NCBI GenBank assembly: GCA_026398545.1
Contig: JAPLSR010000056.1
Location: forward strand, 1 to 15,570
DNA from: Candidatus Sumerlaeota bacterium
GTDB lineage: Bacteria > Sumerlaeota > Sumerlaeia > MWCT01
DNA: 15,570 nt
Direction of reading: 5' to 3'
Within the stretch, counting starts at the first letter, position 1. Every line of letters begins with the position of its first letter. Under the pieces are notes generated by a model. The model was not told the DNA's origin and did no database searches. It worked only from the letters and a program-made list of their open reading frames with translations. Positions 7,168 through 14,567 of the stretch are shown here, piece by piece. The position numbers and the translations under genes are program-made.

Positions 7168-8235
7168 TTATCTTATCTTGATTTTCCGCTTGCATTTTGG
7201 ACGGATGGTTTCACCGGAGGAAATCACCTCGCCCGGATAATCCGAGCCTTCCACAACTGGATAAACAAGACAGTTTTTCCCGACCACGAATCCATCGGGG
7301 AGACTCGCATTTTTTCCGAAGACACTGATTCCACAGGATAGGATGTGAGGGCTTTCCTTATTGGAGACAGACTCACCGATGCCAATCTTACAATTTTTTC
7401 CGATAACCGTATTCTTGTCGAGGATTGAGTAAATCACCCGGGAATCCTCACCGATAATTGACTCATTCATGATTATGGATTTTTCCACCTTTGCGCCTGA
7501 TTTAACATGCACACCGGGGGAAAGCACACTATCATACACTTCACCTTCAATGACGCATCCGGGGGAGATGATAGAATGACGCACACGTGCATTGGTGGTT
7601 ACCCTCAGCGGTTGCAGATTTATGAGTTTTTCAAGAATGATATTGCGGTTGAAGAGATAAATTCCGAGGGAGGCAAGGTTTGATGGAGCGGTTTTCGACT
7701 TTTCAATAAAATCGGTGATGCGCTGTTCCCCATCCGTCACAGCAATTCCAAAGCGATGCACGTCCTCCCATGGCACCTCCTGCGTGGCAATCGTCAGGTC
7801 GGCGTTTTTGCTCATATGAAATTCAAGGAGCTCGTTGTAATCCATCTTGTAGATGTGGTCACCGGAGAGGACGAAGACATAATCGGGGTCAAAGCGGTCA
7901 ATGAAGCCCAAGTTCTGATAGACCGCATCGGCAGTCCCACCATACCAGTCAGAATCCGCCTCGCCGACATAGGGCGGGAGGATTTTCGCATGATGTTTTC
8001 GCCCGGTGAATCCCCACGCCTCGCCTGTGGAGATGTGAGCCATGAGGGAGTAAGGTTTATACTGGGTCAGGATGCCAACCACAGGAATTTTGGCATGCAT
8101 GACGTTGGACATGGTGAAATCGATGATGCGGTAAATCCCCCCGAATGGGACGGCAGGTTTTGCCCTGTGGTCGGAGAGTATGGAAAGACGGCTGCCCTGT
8201 CCGCCTGCGAGAATCATCGCAATGGTTTCATACAT
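7168..8235 (-). CDS. glgC: Glucose-1-phosphate adenylyltransferase-like protein, catalytic-looking copy with internal deletion
   Basis: ADP-glucose pyrophosphorylase family: ATP plus glucose-1-phosphate to ADP-glucose for glycogen-type polymers. It has 355 residues against about 400-430 for the family. The N-terminal nucleotidyltransferase domain has LAGGQGSRLSIL (9-20), RAKPAVPFGGIYRIIDF (24-40), ILPPY (85-89), GGTADAVYQNL (99-109), catalytic SGDHIYKMDY (124-133, Asp126) and FIEKS (176-180, Lys179). The C-terminal left-handed beta-helix has hexapeptide-like repeats from about residue 221. Between IYLF (192-195) and SIISPGC (221-227) only 25 residues separate the domains, where the neighbouring paralogue has about 100. 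The lost segment would include the YWRDVGT motif and its metal-binding Asp (Asp276 in E. coli). The frame is intact across the junction. The start at 8235 has GGGAG seven bases upstream. Confidence 0.88.
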   Translation of the reverse strand: MYETIAMILAGGQGSRLSILSDHRAKPAVPFGGIYRIIDFTMSNVMHAKIPVVGILTQYKPYSLMAHISTGEAWGFTGRKHHAKILPPYVGEADSDWYGGTADAVYQNLGFIDRFDPDYVFVLSGDHIYKMDYNELLEFHMSKNADLTIATQEVPWEDVHRFGIAVTDGEQRITDFIEKSKTAPSNLASLGIYLFNRNIILEKLINLQPLRVTTNARVRHSIISPGCVIEGEVYDSVLSPGVHVKSGAKVEKSIIMNESIIGEDSRVIYSILDKNTVIGKNCKIGIGESVSNKESPHILSCGISVFGKNASLPDGFVVGKNCLVYPVVEGSDYPGEVISSGETIRPKCKRKIKIR

Positions 8236-8311
8236 GGCTCATCTCCCACAACCAAATTTGTTTGTTATTCGCCACGAAGACATGGGAGCACGCATTTTTT
8301 ATCTTTCTAAT

Positions 8312-8359
8312 CTCAAATCCTCAAATTCTCAAATCCTCAAATTCTCAAATTCTCAAATT
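8312..8359. repeat. Six tandem copies of an 8-bp unit CTCAAATY
   Basis: Six back-to-back copies of CTCAAATC or CTCAAATT run from 8312 to 8359. The last copy runs into the TAA stop codon of the upstream glgC-like gene (8358-8360). The flanking bases toward 8270 (GCCACGAAGACATGGGAGCACG) resemble another repeat type I recall from intergenic regions of uncultivated bacteria. The array fills much of the 122-bp gap between the two glgC-like genes. Confidence 0.85.
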
Positions 8360-9626
8360 ATTTAATGTTCACTCCGGGTGCAAAATGTGTCCCGGAATAA
8401 GAACGCAGGTCCATACCGGGATACACCTGCGACAGACCGCCAATCTTGATATCCTCTCCAATGATGGCTCCCTTGCCCAGAATAGTAAGCCCCAGAGGGG
8501 AATCCGGCAGCTCCGGGTTATTCTTATCCTTTCGCATTTCCCCGCCAATTGAGCAGTTTTGCTCAATAGTGACATTCTTGTCCGATATCACCTTTTGAAT
8601 GCAGGATTCCTTGCGGATGATGGAGTCATGCATGATAATGGAATCCATGACTGTGGCGCCTTCCTCAACAATGACGCCGGGGGAGAGGACGGAGCGGATG
8701 ACATTTCCCTCAATCCGGCAGCCGGGGGAGATGAGCGAGTCCTCTATATTTGCGTCCCTTCCCATAAATACGGGGTTTCGCGTGCCGAGGCTGCGGTCTT
8801 CAGGGTTAGTCACAATTTCCCAGTCCACAAGATTGATGGGGTTATCCTTCCCAGTCATCTGCATGGTTATCTGATAATATTTATTCACATTTTCAAGGTA
8901 TTCCCAGAAGCCGCCGGACTCATAGGCGAAGACGTTCAAACTTTTGGTGATGGGTTCCACCACATCTATGACGAAATTCTGGGTAAATCTCGCCTCCTGG
9001 AATCTCCGGTTGAATTCATTGAGCAGGGCATCCTTTTTGAAGATATAAATGCCCATAGAGATGAAATTGGAAAGGATCTCCGGTGGTTTTTCCTTAAACA
9101 TGGTGACGCGATTGTCTTTATCCGCCTCAAGAAAACCGAATCGTAGCGAGAGGCGCTCCGCAGGCAGTCTTTGCCCAACAATGGTGAGGTCGGCGTCCTT
9201 TTCATGATGAAACTTCAAGGGTTCGTTATAATCCATGTGATAAATGTGTTCTCCGGAGAGGATAATCACATCATCGGGGTTCAAGTCATGGACAAAGTTG
9301 AGATTTCTGTAAACCGCATCAGAGGTGCCCTGGAACCAGGTAGTATGACCGATGCCGACGAATGGCGGCATGATTTTAATTATGCGGTCGGAGCCGTGAA
9401 GGTCCCACGCCTCGCCGCCGGCAATGTGTTCTATCAATGAGGCGGGGAGGTATTGTGTAATGACCCCAACATGGGTGATGCCGGAATTACTCAAGTTGGA
9501 GAGTGCAAAATCAATGATGCGGTAATGACCTGCAAAGGGGAGGGCGGCTTTGGTCCTGTTGCGTGTCAGGATGCCATATCCCTCCACATTCCCGCCCGCC
9601 AGAACAAGTGCCGCAATTTTCGTCAT
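8358..9626 (-). CDS. Glucose-1-phosphate adenylyltransferase-like paralogue, probably non-catalytic subunit
   Basis: A 422-residue member of the GlgC family, clearly paralogous to the next gene downstream. Shared blocks are YRIIDF (35-40), the PPFVG region, DAVYRNLNF (103-111), HIYHMDY (127-133), MGIYIF (191-196) and the beta-helix block SLISPGCRIEG (297-307) followed by SVLSPGVIVEEG. Full length, but key positions are altered: the G-loop reads GGNVEGYG (11-18) instead of GGxGTRL, the RxKP lysine context is RTKAALPF, the catalytic SGDHIY is SGEHIY (Glu126 for Asp), and the WRDVGT motif is WEYLEN (241-246). By analogy with GlgD or plant large subunits this suggests a regulatory partner; that role is inference. 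The ATG at 9626 has AAAAGGA about ten bases upstream. It starts 27 bp after the D-aminoacylase-family gene. Confidence 0.88.
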   Translation of the reverse strand: MTKIAALVLAGGNVEGYGILTRNRTKAALPFAGHYRIIDFALSNLSNSGITHVGVITQYLPASLIEHIAGGEAWDLHGSDRIIKIMPPFVGIGHTTWFQGTSDAVYRNLNFVHDLNPDDVIILSGEHIYHMDYNEPLKFHHEKDADLTIVGQRLPAERLSLRFGFLEADKDNRVTMFKEKPPEILSNFISMGIYIFKKDALLNEFNRRFQEARFTQNFVIDVVEPITKSLNVFAYESGGFWEYLENVNKYYQITMQMTGKDNPINLVDWEIVTNPEDRSLGTRNPVFMGRDANIEDSLISPGCRIEGNVIRSVLSPGVIVEEGATVMDSIIMHDSIIRKESCIQKVISDKNVTIEQNCSIGGEMRKDKNNPELPDSPLGLTILGKGAIIGEDIKIGGLSQVYPGMDLRSYSGTHFAPGVNIK

Positions 9627-9653
9627 ATCGTTGTCCTTTTAAAAGTAACTTGC

Positions 9654-11234
9654 TCAAGAACGCCTGAGGATACGCCCTGCCCTATTGCCGGTTACCTCTC
9701 CATGCCACAATGTGAGCGTGCCGTTCACGATGACCCCTTCAATCCCCTCCGGGTAGCGGTGAGGTTCCGTATAGGTGGCGGTGTCGTTCAAGCGCTCCCA
9801 ATCCATGATGACAATGTCTGCAAAATAGCCCTCCTTGAGAAGTCCCCGTCCGGAGAAGCCAAAACGCCGTGCGGAGAGGTTGGTCACCTTGCGGATTGCC
9901 TCCTCACGGGTCAGCGCCTTTTTCTCCTTCACATATTGCCGCAAAAAGCGCGGAAAGGTCCCGTATGCCCGGGGATGTGGCTTTATTCTGGATAATGGCC
10001 CATAGGGCGCCCAGATGCCTGAATCAGTGCAGACCAGTCCGAGGCGATGCAGTAGCGCAAGGTCTGTATCCTCCTGACTCTGGGTGAAACAGACAATATC
10101 CGCCCGTGCACGGCTCTTCAGAAGTATGTCAGAAAATACAAACTCAAGACTCCTTCCCGTGAGGTCTGCAATCTCCTGCACACTCTTCCCTTCATAAGGG
10201 GCATATTCATCACACTCAGCTGAGATAATGATAACTGACTCCCATTTCCTTTCACCCTCGTTTTCCGCATCCGCATCTTTGAAGATTTTTGCCCGCATAT
10301 CAGGGTCTGAGAGAAATTCCATAAGCCTGTCCGTCCCATCCCCGACTGACCAGCGGGGCAGATAGATGGCAAGCCCGGTTGACCCCGCCGTGTAAGGATA
10401 TTTATCGAACCAGACATCAAGTCCCGCCCGCTCCGCCTCTTCGATGAGGGTGATTCCCTCTTTTACCTTGCCCCAGTTGCGCGGGGCGCTCGCCTTCAGA
10501 TGAGACACCTGCACCGGACACTTTGCGCCCTTCCCGATGGCAAGCGCCTCCCGAACTGCCTCAATCAGAGTATCACCCTCGCCGCGGATATGGGAGGAAT
10601 ACATACCGCCGGATTCAGCGGCTGTCCGGGCAAGCTCCGTGAGCTCGTCTTCAGTGGCAAAGGAGCCGGGGGTGTATATGAGTCCTGTGGAAATGCCAAT
10701 AGCGCCCGCCTCCATTGCGTGGTGAACCTCAGATTTCATCTCCTTCATGAAAGAATCGTCTGCGGGGATGTCACGCAATCCCATCACAGAGGCGCGGATG
10801 GAGCCCTGCCCGACATAAGTGGCAACATTGAGAGCCGGACGAAACTCCTCCAGTCTCTTGAAATATCCCTCAATTGAATCCCAATCAAGCGAAAGGTCGT
10901 ATTTTTCAAGCTCCTCCCGGACTTCTTCCTTTTTCTCCCCGCGCAGGGGAAAGGGTGTGCTTCCACAATTGCCGCTGACCATGGTGGTGATTCCCTGGCG
11001 AATCTTGCATTCCGCCTGCGGGTTGACAAGTAAGCCGATATCGCCATGACTGTGGACATCAATAAAGCCGGGGGTTATAGTCAAGCCATGTGCGTCAATT
11101 ATTTTTTTTGCCTGTGCACCATTGAGATTACCGATTTCTGCGATGCAGTCACCCGTGATGGCAATATCAGCCTTTATGGAATTGGCACCGGAGCCATCTA
11201 TAACATCCCCGCCGGCAATTATGATATCGAACAT
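9654..11234 (-). CDS. D-aminoacylase / N-acyl-D-amino-acid deacylase family amidohydrolase
   Basis: Zinc-dependent amidohydrolase of the N-acyl-D-amino-acid deacylase family, which removes acyl groups from N-acyl-D-amino acids. The ATG at 11234 gives 526 residues starting MFDIIIAGGDVIDGSG, the typical family start; the frame remains open to 11279 but that adds unlike sequence. GGGGT lies seven bases upstream. Metal ligands match the family set: GFIDVHSHGD (56-65, His61 and His63), the bridging Cys90 in SGNCGST, His215 in SSHIRGEG, His245 in VSHLKAS, and Asp404 in CTDSG. The C-terminus has the usual composite beta-sandwich strands (GYFADIVIMD, VIVNG). No signal peptide is seen, so it is probably cytosolic. 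It is the first gene of the five-gene minus-strand unit. Exact substrate (D-amino acid or a related amide) cannot be read from sequence. Confidence 0.92.
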   Translation of the reverse strand: MFDIIIAGGDVIDGSGANSIKADIAITGDCIAEIGNLNGAQAKKIIDAHGLTITPGFIDVHSHGDIGLLVNPQAECKIRQGITTMVSGNCGSTPFPLRGEKKEEVREELEKYDLSLDWDSIEGYFKRLEEFRPALNVATYVGQGSIRASVMGLRDIPADDSFMKEMKSEVHHAMEAGAIGISTGLIYTPGSFATEDELTELARTAAESGGMYSSHIRGEGDTLIEAVREALAIGKGAKCPVQVSHLKASAPRNWGKVKEGITLIEEAERAGLDVWFDKYPYTAGSTGLAIYLPRWSVGDGTDRLMEFLSDPDMRAKIFKDADAENEGERKWESVIIISAECDEYAPYEGKSVQEIADLTGRSLEFVFSDILLKSRARADIVCFTQSQEDTDLALLHRLGLVCTDSGIWAPYGPLSRIKPHPRAYGTFPRFLRQYVKEKKALTREEAIRKVTNLSARRFGFSGRGLLKEGYFADIVIMDWERLNDTATYTEPHRYPEGIEGVIVNGTLTLWHGEVTGNRAGRILRRS

Positions 11235-11290
11235 ATATTGACCCCATGAATTGTTCTGTGAAATTATACCGCCAATCAATTATTCTGTAG

Positions 11291-11320
11291 TATTAATGAA
11301 AGAAATATTTGCCACGTCAA
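11291..11320 (-). promoter_or_regulatory. Candidate promoter for the five-gene minus-strand unit
   Basis: On the minus strand, TTGACG (11320-11315) and TTAATA (11296-11291) are separated by 18 bases, a reasonable sigma70-type pair. The implied start lies near 11284, about 50 bases before the amidohydrolase ATG. It is located in the divergent intergenic region facing the S41 protease gene. Confidence 0.4.
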
Positions 11321-11354
11321 GGTTTTTTACCTTTTGACATTGAATATTGCCTTC

Positions 11355-11364
11355 CATCCGGATG
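11355..11364. promoter_or_regulatory. 10-bp perfect palindrome in divergent intergenic region
   Basis: CATCCGGATG is its own reverse complement. It lies between two TTGACA hexamers (11334-11339 and 11374-11379) spaced exactly 40 bases apart, and near the centre of the 226-bp gap between divergent genes. It could be an operator for a dimeric regulator or a chance palindrome. Confidence 0.25.
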
Positions 11365-11373
11365 AAAAAGCGT

Positions 11374-11402
11374 TTGACAAGAAGTCGTGATTGATTCAAA
11401 TT
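11374..11402 (+). promoter_or_regulatory. Weak promoter candidate for the S41 protease and nnr
   Basis: A perfect -35 hexamer TTGACA (11374-11379) is followed after 17 bases by CAAATT (11397-11402), a poor -10 match. It lies about 60 bases before the protease ATG. A second TTGACA at 11334 has no better -10 partner. Confidence 0.25.
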
Positions 11403-11460
11403 CCCCTTGTTTATTTGTGTATCGTGAGGATGTATTTTTGAAATAAGAGAGGTTTTGGGT

Positions 11461-12909
11461 ATGAGGGATTACCGAAGAAATCAACGCCCCGAAAGGAGAC
11501 TGATTATCATCGGGGTTTTACTTTTTCTATGCTCCTTCATCATCCTCGGGCAGGTGGCAATCAAGGTGCGCGCCGCGGAAAAGGATGATGATTTTTACCG
11601 CTATGTGGATGTCTTCACGGAGGTCTATTCTGAGATAAAAAATAAATATGTGGAGGATGTGGACTCCGCCAAGCTCTTCGAAGGCGCACTGCAGGGGATG
11701 TTTTCAACACTGGACCCGCACAGCCAGTTTCTCGCCCCCGATTCCCTTGCACAACTGGAAAAGGACACTGAAGGGGAGTTTTCCGGTATAGGCATCCATA
11801 TCACTATAAAGGATAGCATCCTGACCGTTGTGGCTCCCATCCCCGGGTCTCCTTCAGCCAAGCTGGGCATCCGCGCCTGGGACCGCATTATAGAGATTGA
11901 GGGAAAGTCCACCGAGGGAATCACCCTTATTGATGCGGTCAAGAAGCTCACAGGTCCTCCCGGCACCAAGGTCAATATCACCATCTACCGCAGGGGTGAG
12001 ACCAAACCCCTTTTTTTCACCGTGATGCGCACCAATATCAAGGTTAACAGCATCTATTTCAAGAAGATAGGCGATGACATTGGATATATCCGCATGTCAA
12101 AGTATAGCGAGAGCACGGCGGATGATTTAAAGAAGGCAATTCTCTCTTTAGAAAAGGAAAATGTCAGGGGACTGGTTATAGACCAGCGTTTCAACTCCGG
12201 CGGGCTCCTGGATGAGGTGGTGAAGGTGTCTGAATATTTCGTGCCCAAGGGTGAAATCATTGTCAGCACCAAGGGACGTCTTTCCAATCAGAACAGGGAA
12301 TATAAATCTACTGTGGACCCGATTTGCGACCTCCCCATTGTTGTTCTTGTCAACAGGGCAAGCGCCAGCGCGGCAGAAATCTTCACTGGCGCCATCCAGG
12401 ACCATAAACTCGGCGTTGTTACTGCACCGAAGGGAGAGCATACATATGGCAAGGGCTCAGTCCAGACCATTGAGGAATTGAAACACACCCTCGCCTGGGA
12501 TGAGAATAAAAATCCAAAAAAGAGCGCGCTCCGGCTCACCACCGCCCGCTATTACACCCCCAGCGGCAAAACTATCGACAAAGTAGGTATTACGCCGGAT
12601 ATTGAGATAGACCTACCTGAAAACCATGAGGCTGACCTTGCAGCACGCGGTCTGTTCGGCGACCCCGATATGAATGAACCGGCAATCTCCCTGCCCCAAC
12701 GCCCCGATACAAAGGATGAGGACTCCATCACCACCCCACCCGCAGACCAGGAAAAACCCGATGATGGAAAATTTTTCATGAAGGTGGAGAAGGGAAAGGA
12801 GGCAAAACCAAAACCCTTTGTGGATATCCAACTGGAGGAATCGGTCAAGATTATGAGGGCTTATCTCCTGATGTCGCAGGTGAGCGGCAACTCAAAACAG
12901 GTGAAGTGA
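11461..12909 (+). CDS. ctpA: S41-family carboxyl-terminal processing protease
   Basis: Periplasmic serine protease of the CtpA/Prc family that trims or degrades proteins from exposed C-termini. The ATG at 11461 (482 residues) has GAGAGG eight bases upstream. Residues 14-38 form an N-terminal signal anchor after a basic RRNQRPERR stretch. Next come the family helix with STLDPHSQFL (82-91), a PDZ domain (about 108-190, with FSGIGIHI and GSPSAKLGI) and the protease core. Catalytic Ser303 lies in NRASASAAEI (298-307) and Lys331 in YGKGSVQ (329-335), with Gln335 beside it. The Ser-Lys spacing is 28, against 25 in E. coli Prc. The usual DLRNNPGG motif reads DQRFNSGG (241-248). The C-terminal tail from about residue 390 is acidic, Pro-rich and poorly conserved. 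The stop lies just before nnr on the same strand. Confidence 0.95.
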   Translation: MRDYRRNQRPERRLIIIGVLLFLCSFIILGQVAIKVRAAEKDDDFYRYVDVFTEVYSEIKNKYVEDVDSAKLFEGALQGMFSTLDPHSQFLAPDSLAQLEKDTEGEFSGIGIHITIKDSILTVVAPIPGSPSAKLGIRAWDRIIEIEGKSTEGITLIDAVKKLTGPPGTKVNITIYRRGETKPLFFTVMRTNIKVNSIYFKKIGDDIGYIRMSKYSESTADDLKKAILSLEKENVRGLVIDQRFNSGGLLDEVVKVSEYFVPKGEIIVSTKGRLSNQNREYKSTVDPICDLPIVVLVNRASASAAEIFTGAIQDHKLGVVTAPKGEHTYGKGSVQTIEELKHTLAWDENKNPKKSALRLTTARYYTPSGKTIDKVGITPDIEIDLPENHEADLAARGLFGDPDMNEPAISLPQRPDTKDEDSITTPPADQEKPDDGKFFMKVEKGKEAKPKPFVDIQLEESVKIMRAYLLMSQVSGNSKQVK

Positions 12910-12974
12910 AACAGGTGACCCTTGCCGGATTCGGCACAATTTCCACAAATCACTTTCCTTTTACAGGTCCTCCC

Positions 12975-14510
12975 ATGAAGATTGTCACTGGCGAAGAGAT
13001 GCGAGAGATTGACCGTATTGTCATTTCCGACCGTGGCGTGTCGAGTCTTTCACTTATGGAACTTGCCGGTGCCGCCGTTGCACATTTCGTCATGGGAAAG
13101 ATTGAACCCAAACACGTCGTTGTCATTACTGGGAGGGGAAACAATGCCGGTGATGGTTTTGTTGCAACGCGCCTCCTCCATAATGCAGGTGTTCCAGTCA
13201 CGCTGGTGATGCTTTCGGATGAGGAGGGGCTCTCAACTGATGCCCTCACGAATTATCACGCCCTGTCCCCGGACATCCCCCGTTTCGTCTGCACGATGGG
13301 GAGCCAGGTTGCCCTGAACTTTGAGGAGGGGGATTGTATCATTGACGCCATCCTGGGGACAGGTGTGAAAGGTGAGGTCACGGGACTTTTCCGTGAGGCA
13401 ATTGAGGCAGTCAACAACTCTGGGGCGACCGTTGTGGCGGTGGATATCCCTTCCGGACTTCCCGCCGATGAGGAATATTTTGACGGTCTTTGTGTTCATG
13501 CGGATTATACCGTCACCATTGGATTGCCCAAGTTGGGTATGATGCAATATCCCGCTGCAGGCTGGTGCGGCGAGGTAATTGTCGCCTCAATCGGATTCCC
13601 GGAAGACCTTTTGACTGCGCCATCACCCACAAGATGTTATCTTGTAACGCCGAAGATGGCGCGAGAGATACTCCCCGCGCGCCCGCCGCATGGCCATAAA
13701 GGGACATTTGGCTCAGTCCTTGTTGTGGCGGGCTCAATCGGCATGACAGGCGCCGCCACACTAACATCCCTCGCCGCCGCACGCTCAGGGGTGGGCATTG
13801 TCTTTCTTGCCATACCCAAAAGCCTGAACTCCATCCTTGAAGTGAAACTCACCGAACCGATAACCATCCCGCTCCCCACAAAGTATGAGGGTCTTCCCGA
13901 TACCGGGATGCTTGACGGCATTCTGGAGAAATCGGCGCATGTTAATTCCCTTGCCATCGGTCCCGGTCTGGGACGCACTGAAGGTGCGCGGAACCTGACT
14001 CGCGAGATTTATGCGAGGACCGCTATCCCGCTTGTTCTGGATGCGGATGGTGTGAATGCCTTTCAGGGGGCTGTGAATCTCTTGAAGGAGCGGGATGCTC
14101 CTGCCATCCTGACGCCACATCCCGGAGAGCTCGCTTCACTTCTTGGAATGAGCGTTCAGGAAATCCAGAAAAGAAGAATCAGCGTGGCAAGAGGATTTGC
14201 GAGGGATTATAATGTGATTTTGGTTCTCAAAGGCGCCAGAACGGTTATTGCCTCCCCTTCGGGAGATGTTTTCATCAACAGGACTGGGGACACGGCGCTG
14301 AGCAAGGGCGGTAGCGGAGACCTTCTTACCGGTCTTATTGGGGGATTTCTTGCCCAGGGTGTTACGTCTCTAAAGGCGGCTATTCTGGGAGTATATATGC
14401 ACGGACTGGCGGGGGAGAAGACATCCGCCATCAAAACCGAACGCGCCGCTCTCCCCACCGATGTCCTTGATGCCATCCCTCTCGCATTCAATGAGCTTGA
14501 GAATACATAG
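12975..14510 (+). CDS. nnr: Bifunctional NAD(P)H-hydrate repair enzyme Nnr (epimerase plus ADP-dependent dehydratase)
   Basis: Repairs hydrated NADH and NADPH (NADHX/NADPHX): the N-terminal NAXE/YjeF domain interconverts R and S epimers, and the C-terminal NAXD/YjeF domain dehydrates the S form using ADP. The ATG at 12975 gives 511 residues beginning MKIVTGEEMREID, the normal family start. An upstream GTG at 12906 overlapping the protease stop is possible but adds 23 unlike residues and has no better ribosome site. Epimerase marks: GRGNNAGDGFVATR (53-66), DAILGTG (124-130), DIPSGL (157-162). Dehydratase marks: HGHKGTFGSVLVVAGS (239-254), AIGPGLGR (327-334), LDADG (355-359), LTPHPGEL (379-386) and KGGSGDLLTG (444-453) with catalytic Asp449. 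Probably co-transcribed with the protease gene (gap 65 bp). Confidence 0.96.
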   Translation: MKIVTGEEMREIDRIVISDRGVSSLSLMELAGAAVAHFVMGKIEPKHVVVITGRGNNAGDGFVATRLLHNAGVPVTLVMLSDEEGLSTDALTNYHALSPDIPRFVCTMGSQVALNFEEGDCIIDAILGTGVKGEVTGLFREAIEAVNNSGATVVAVDIPSGLPADEEYFDGLCVHADYTVTIGLPKLGMMQYPAAGWCGEVIVASIGFPEDLLTAPSPTRCYLVTPKMAREILPARPPHGHKGTFGSVLVVAGSIGMTGAATLTSLAAARSGVGIVFLAIPKSLNSILEVKLTEPITIPLPTKYEGLPDTGMLDGILEKSAHVNSLAIGPGLGRTEGARNLTREIYARTAIPLVLDADGVNAFQGAVNLLKERDAPAILTPHPGELASLLGMSVQEIQKRRISVARGFARDYNVILVLKGARTVIASPSGDVFINRTGDTALSKGGSGDLLTGLIGGFLAQGVTSLKAAILGVYMHGLAGEKTSAIKTERAALPTDVLDAIPLAFNELENT

Positions 14511-14567
14511 AGGTTTGTTATCATCACCCATTGCCCTGAGGCGAGGCGGGTTCCGACGTTTAAACCC

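Noticed and set aside
8312..8359. CRISPR-like array
   Set aside because: The units are 8 bp with no spacers; it is a simple tandem repeat.
11235..11279. Upstream start extending the amidohydrolase by 15 residues
   Set aside because: Family N-termini begin at the MFDIIIAGG-type strand; the ATG at 11234 has GGGGT upstream, and the extension would overlap the promoter candidate.
12906..12974. GTG start for nnr overlapping the protease stop as GTGA
   Set aside because: The overlap looks like translational coupling, but it adds 23 residues not seen in the family and no ribosome site is correctly spaced. Kept only as an alternative.
14511..14567. Bidirectional terminator between nnr and the CARDB gene
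   Set aside because: Only weak, interrupted complementarity around CCTGAGGCGAGGCGGG, with no T-tract in either direction.
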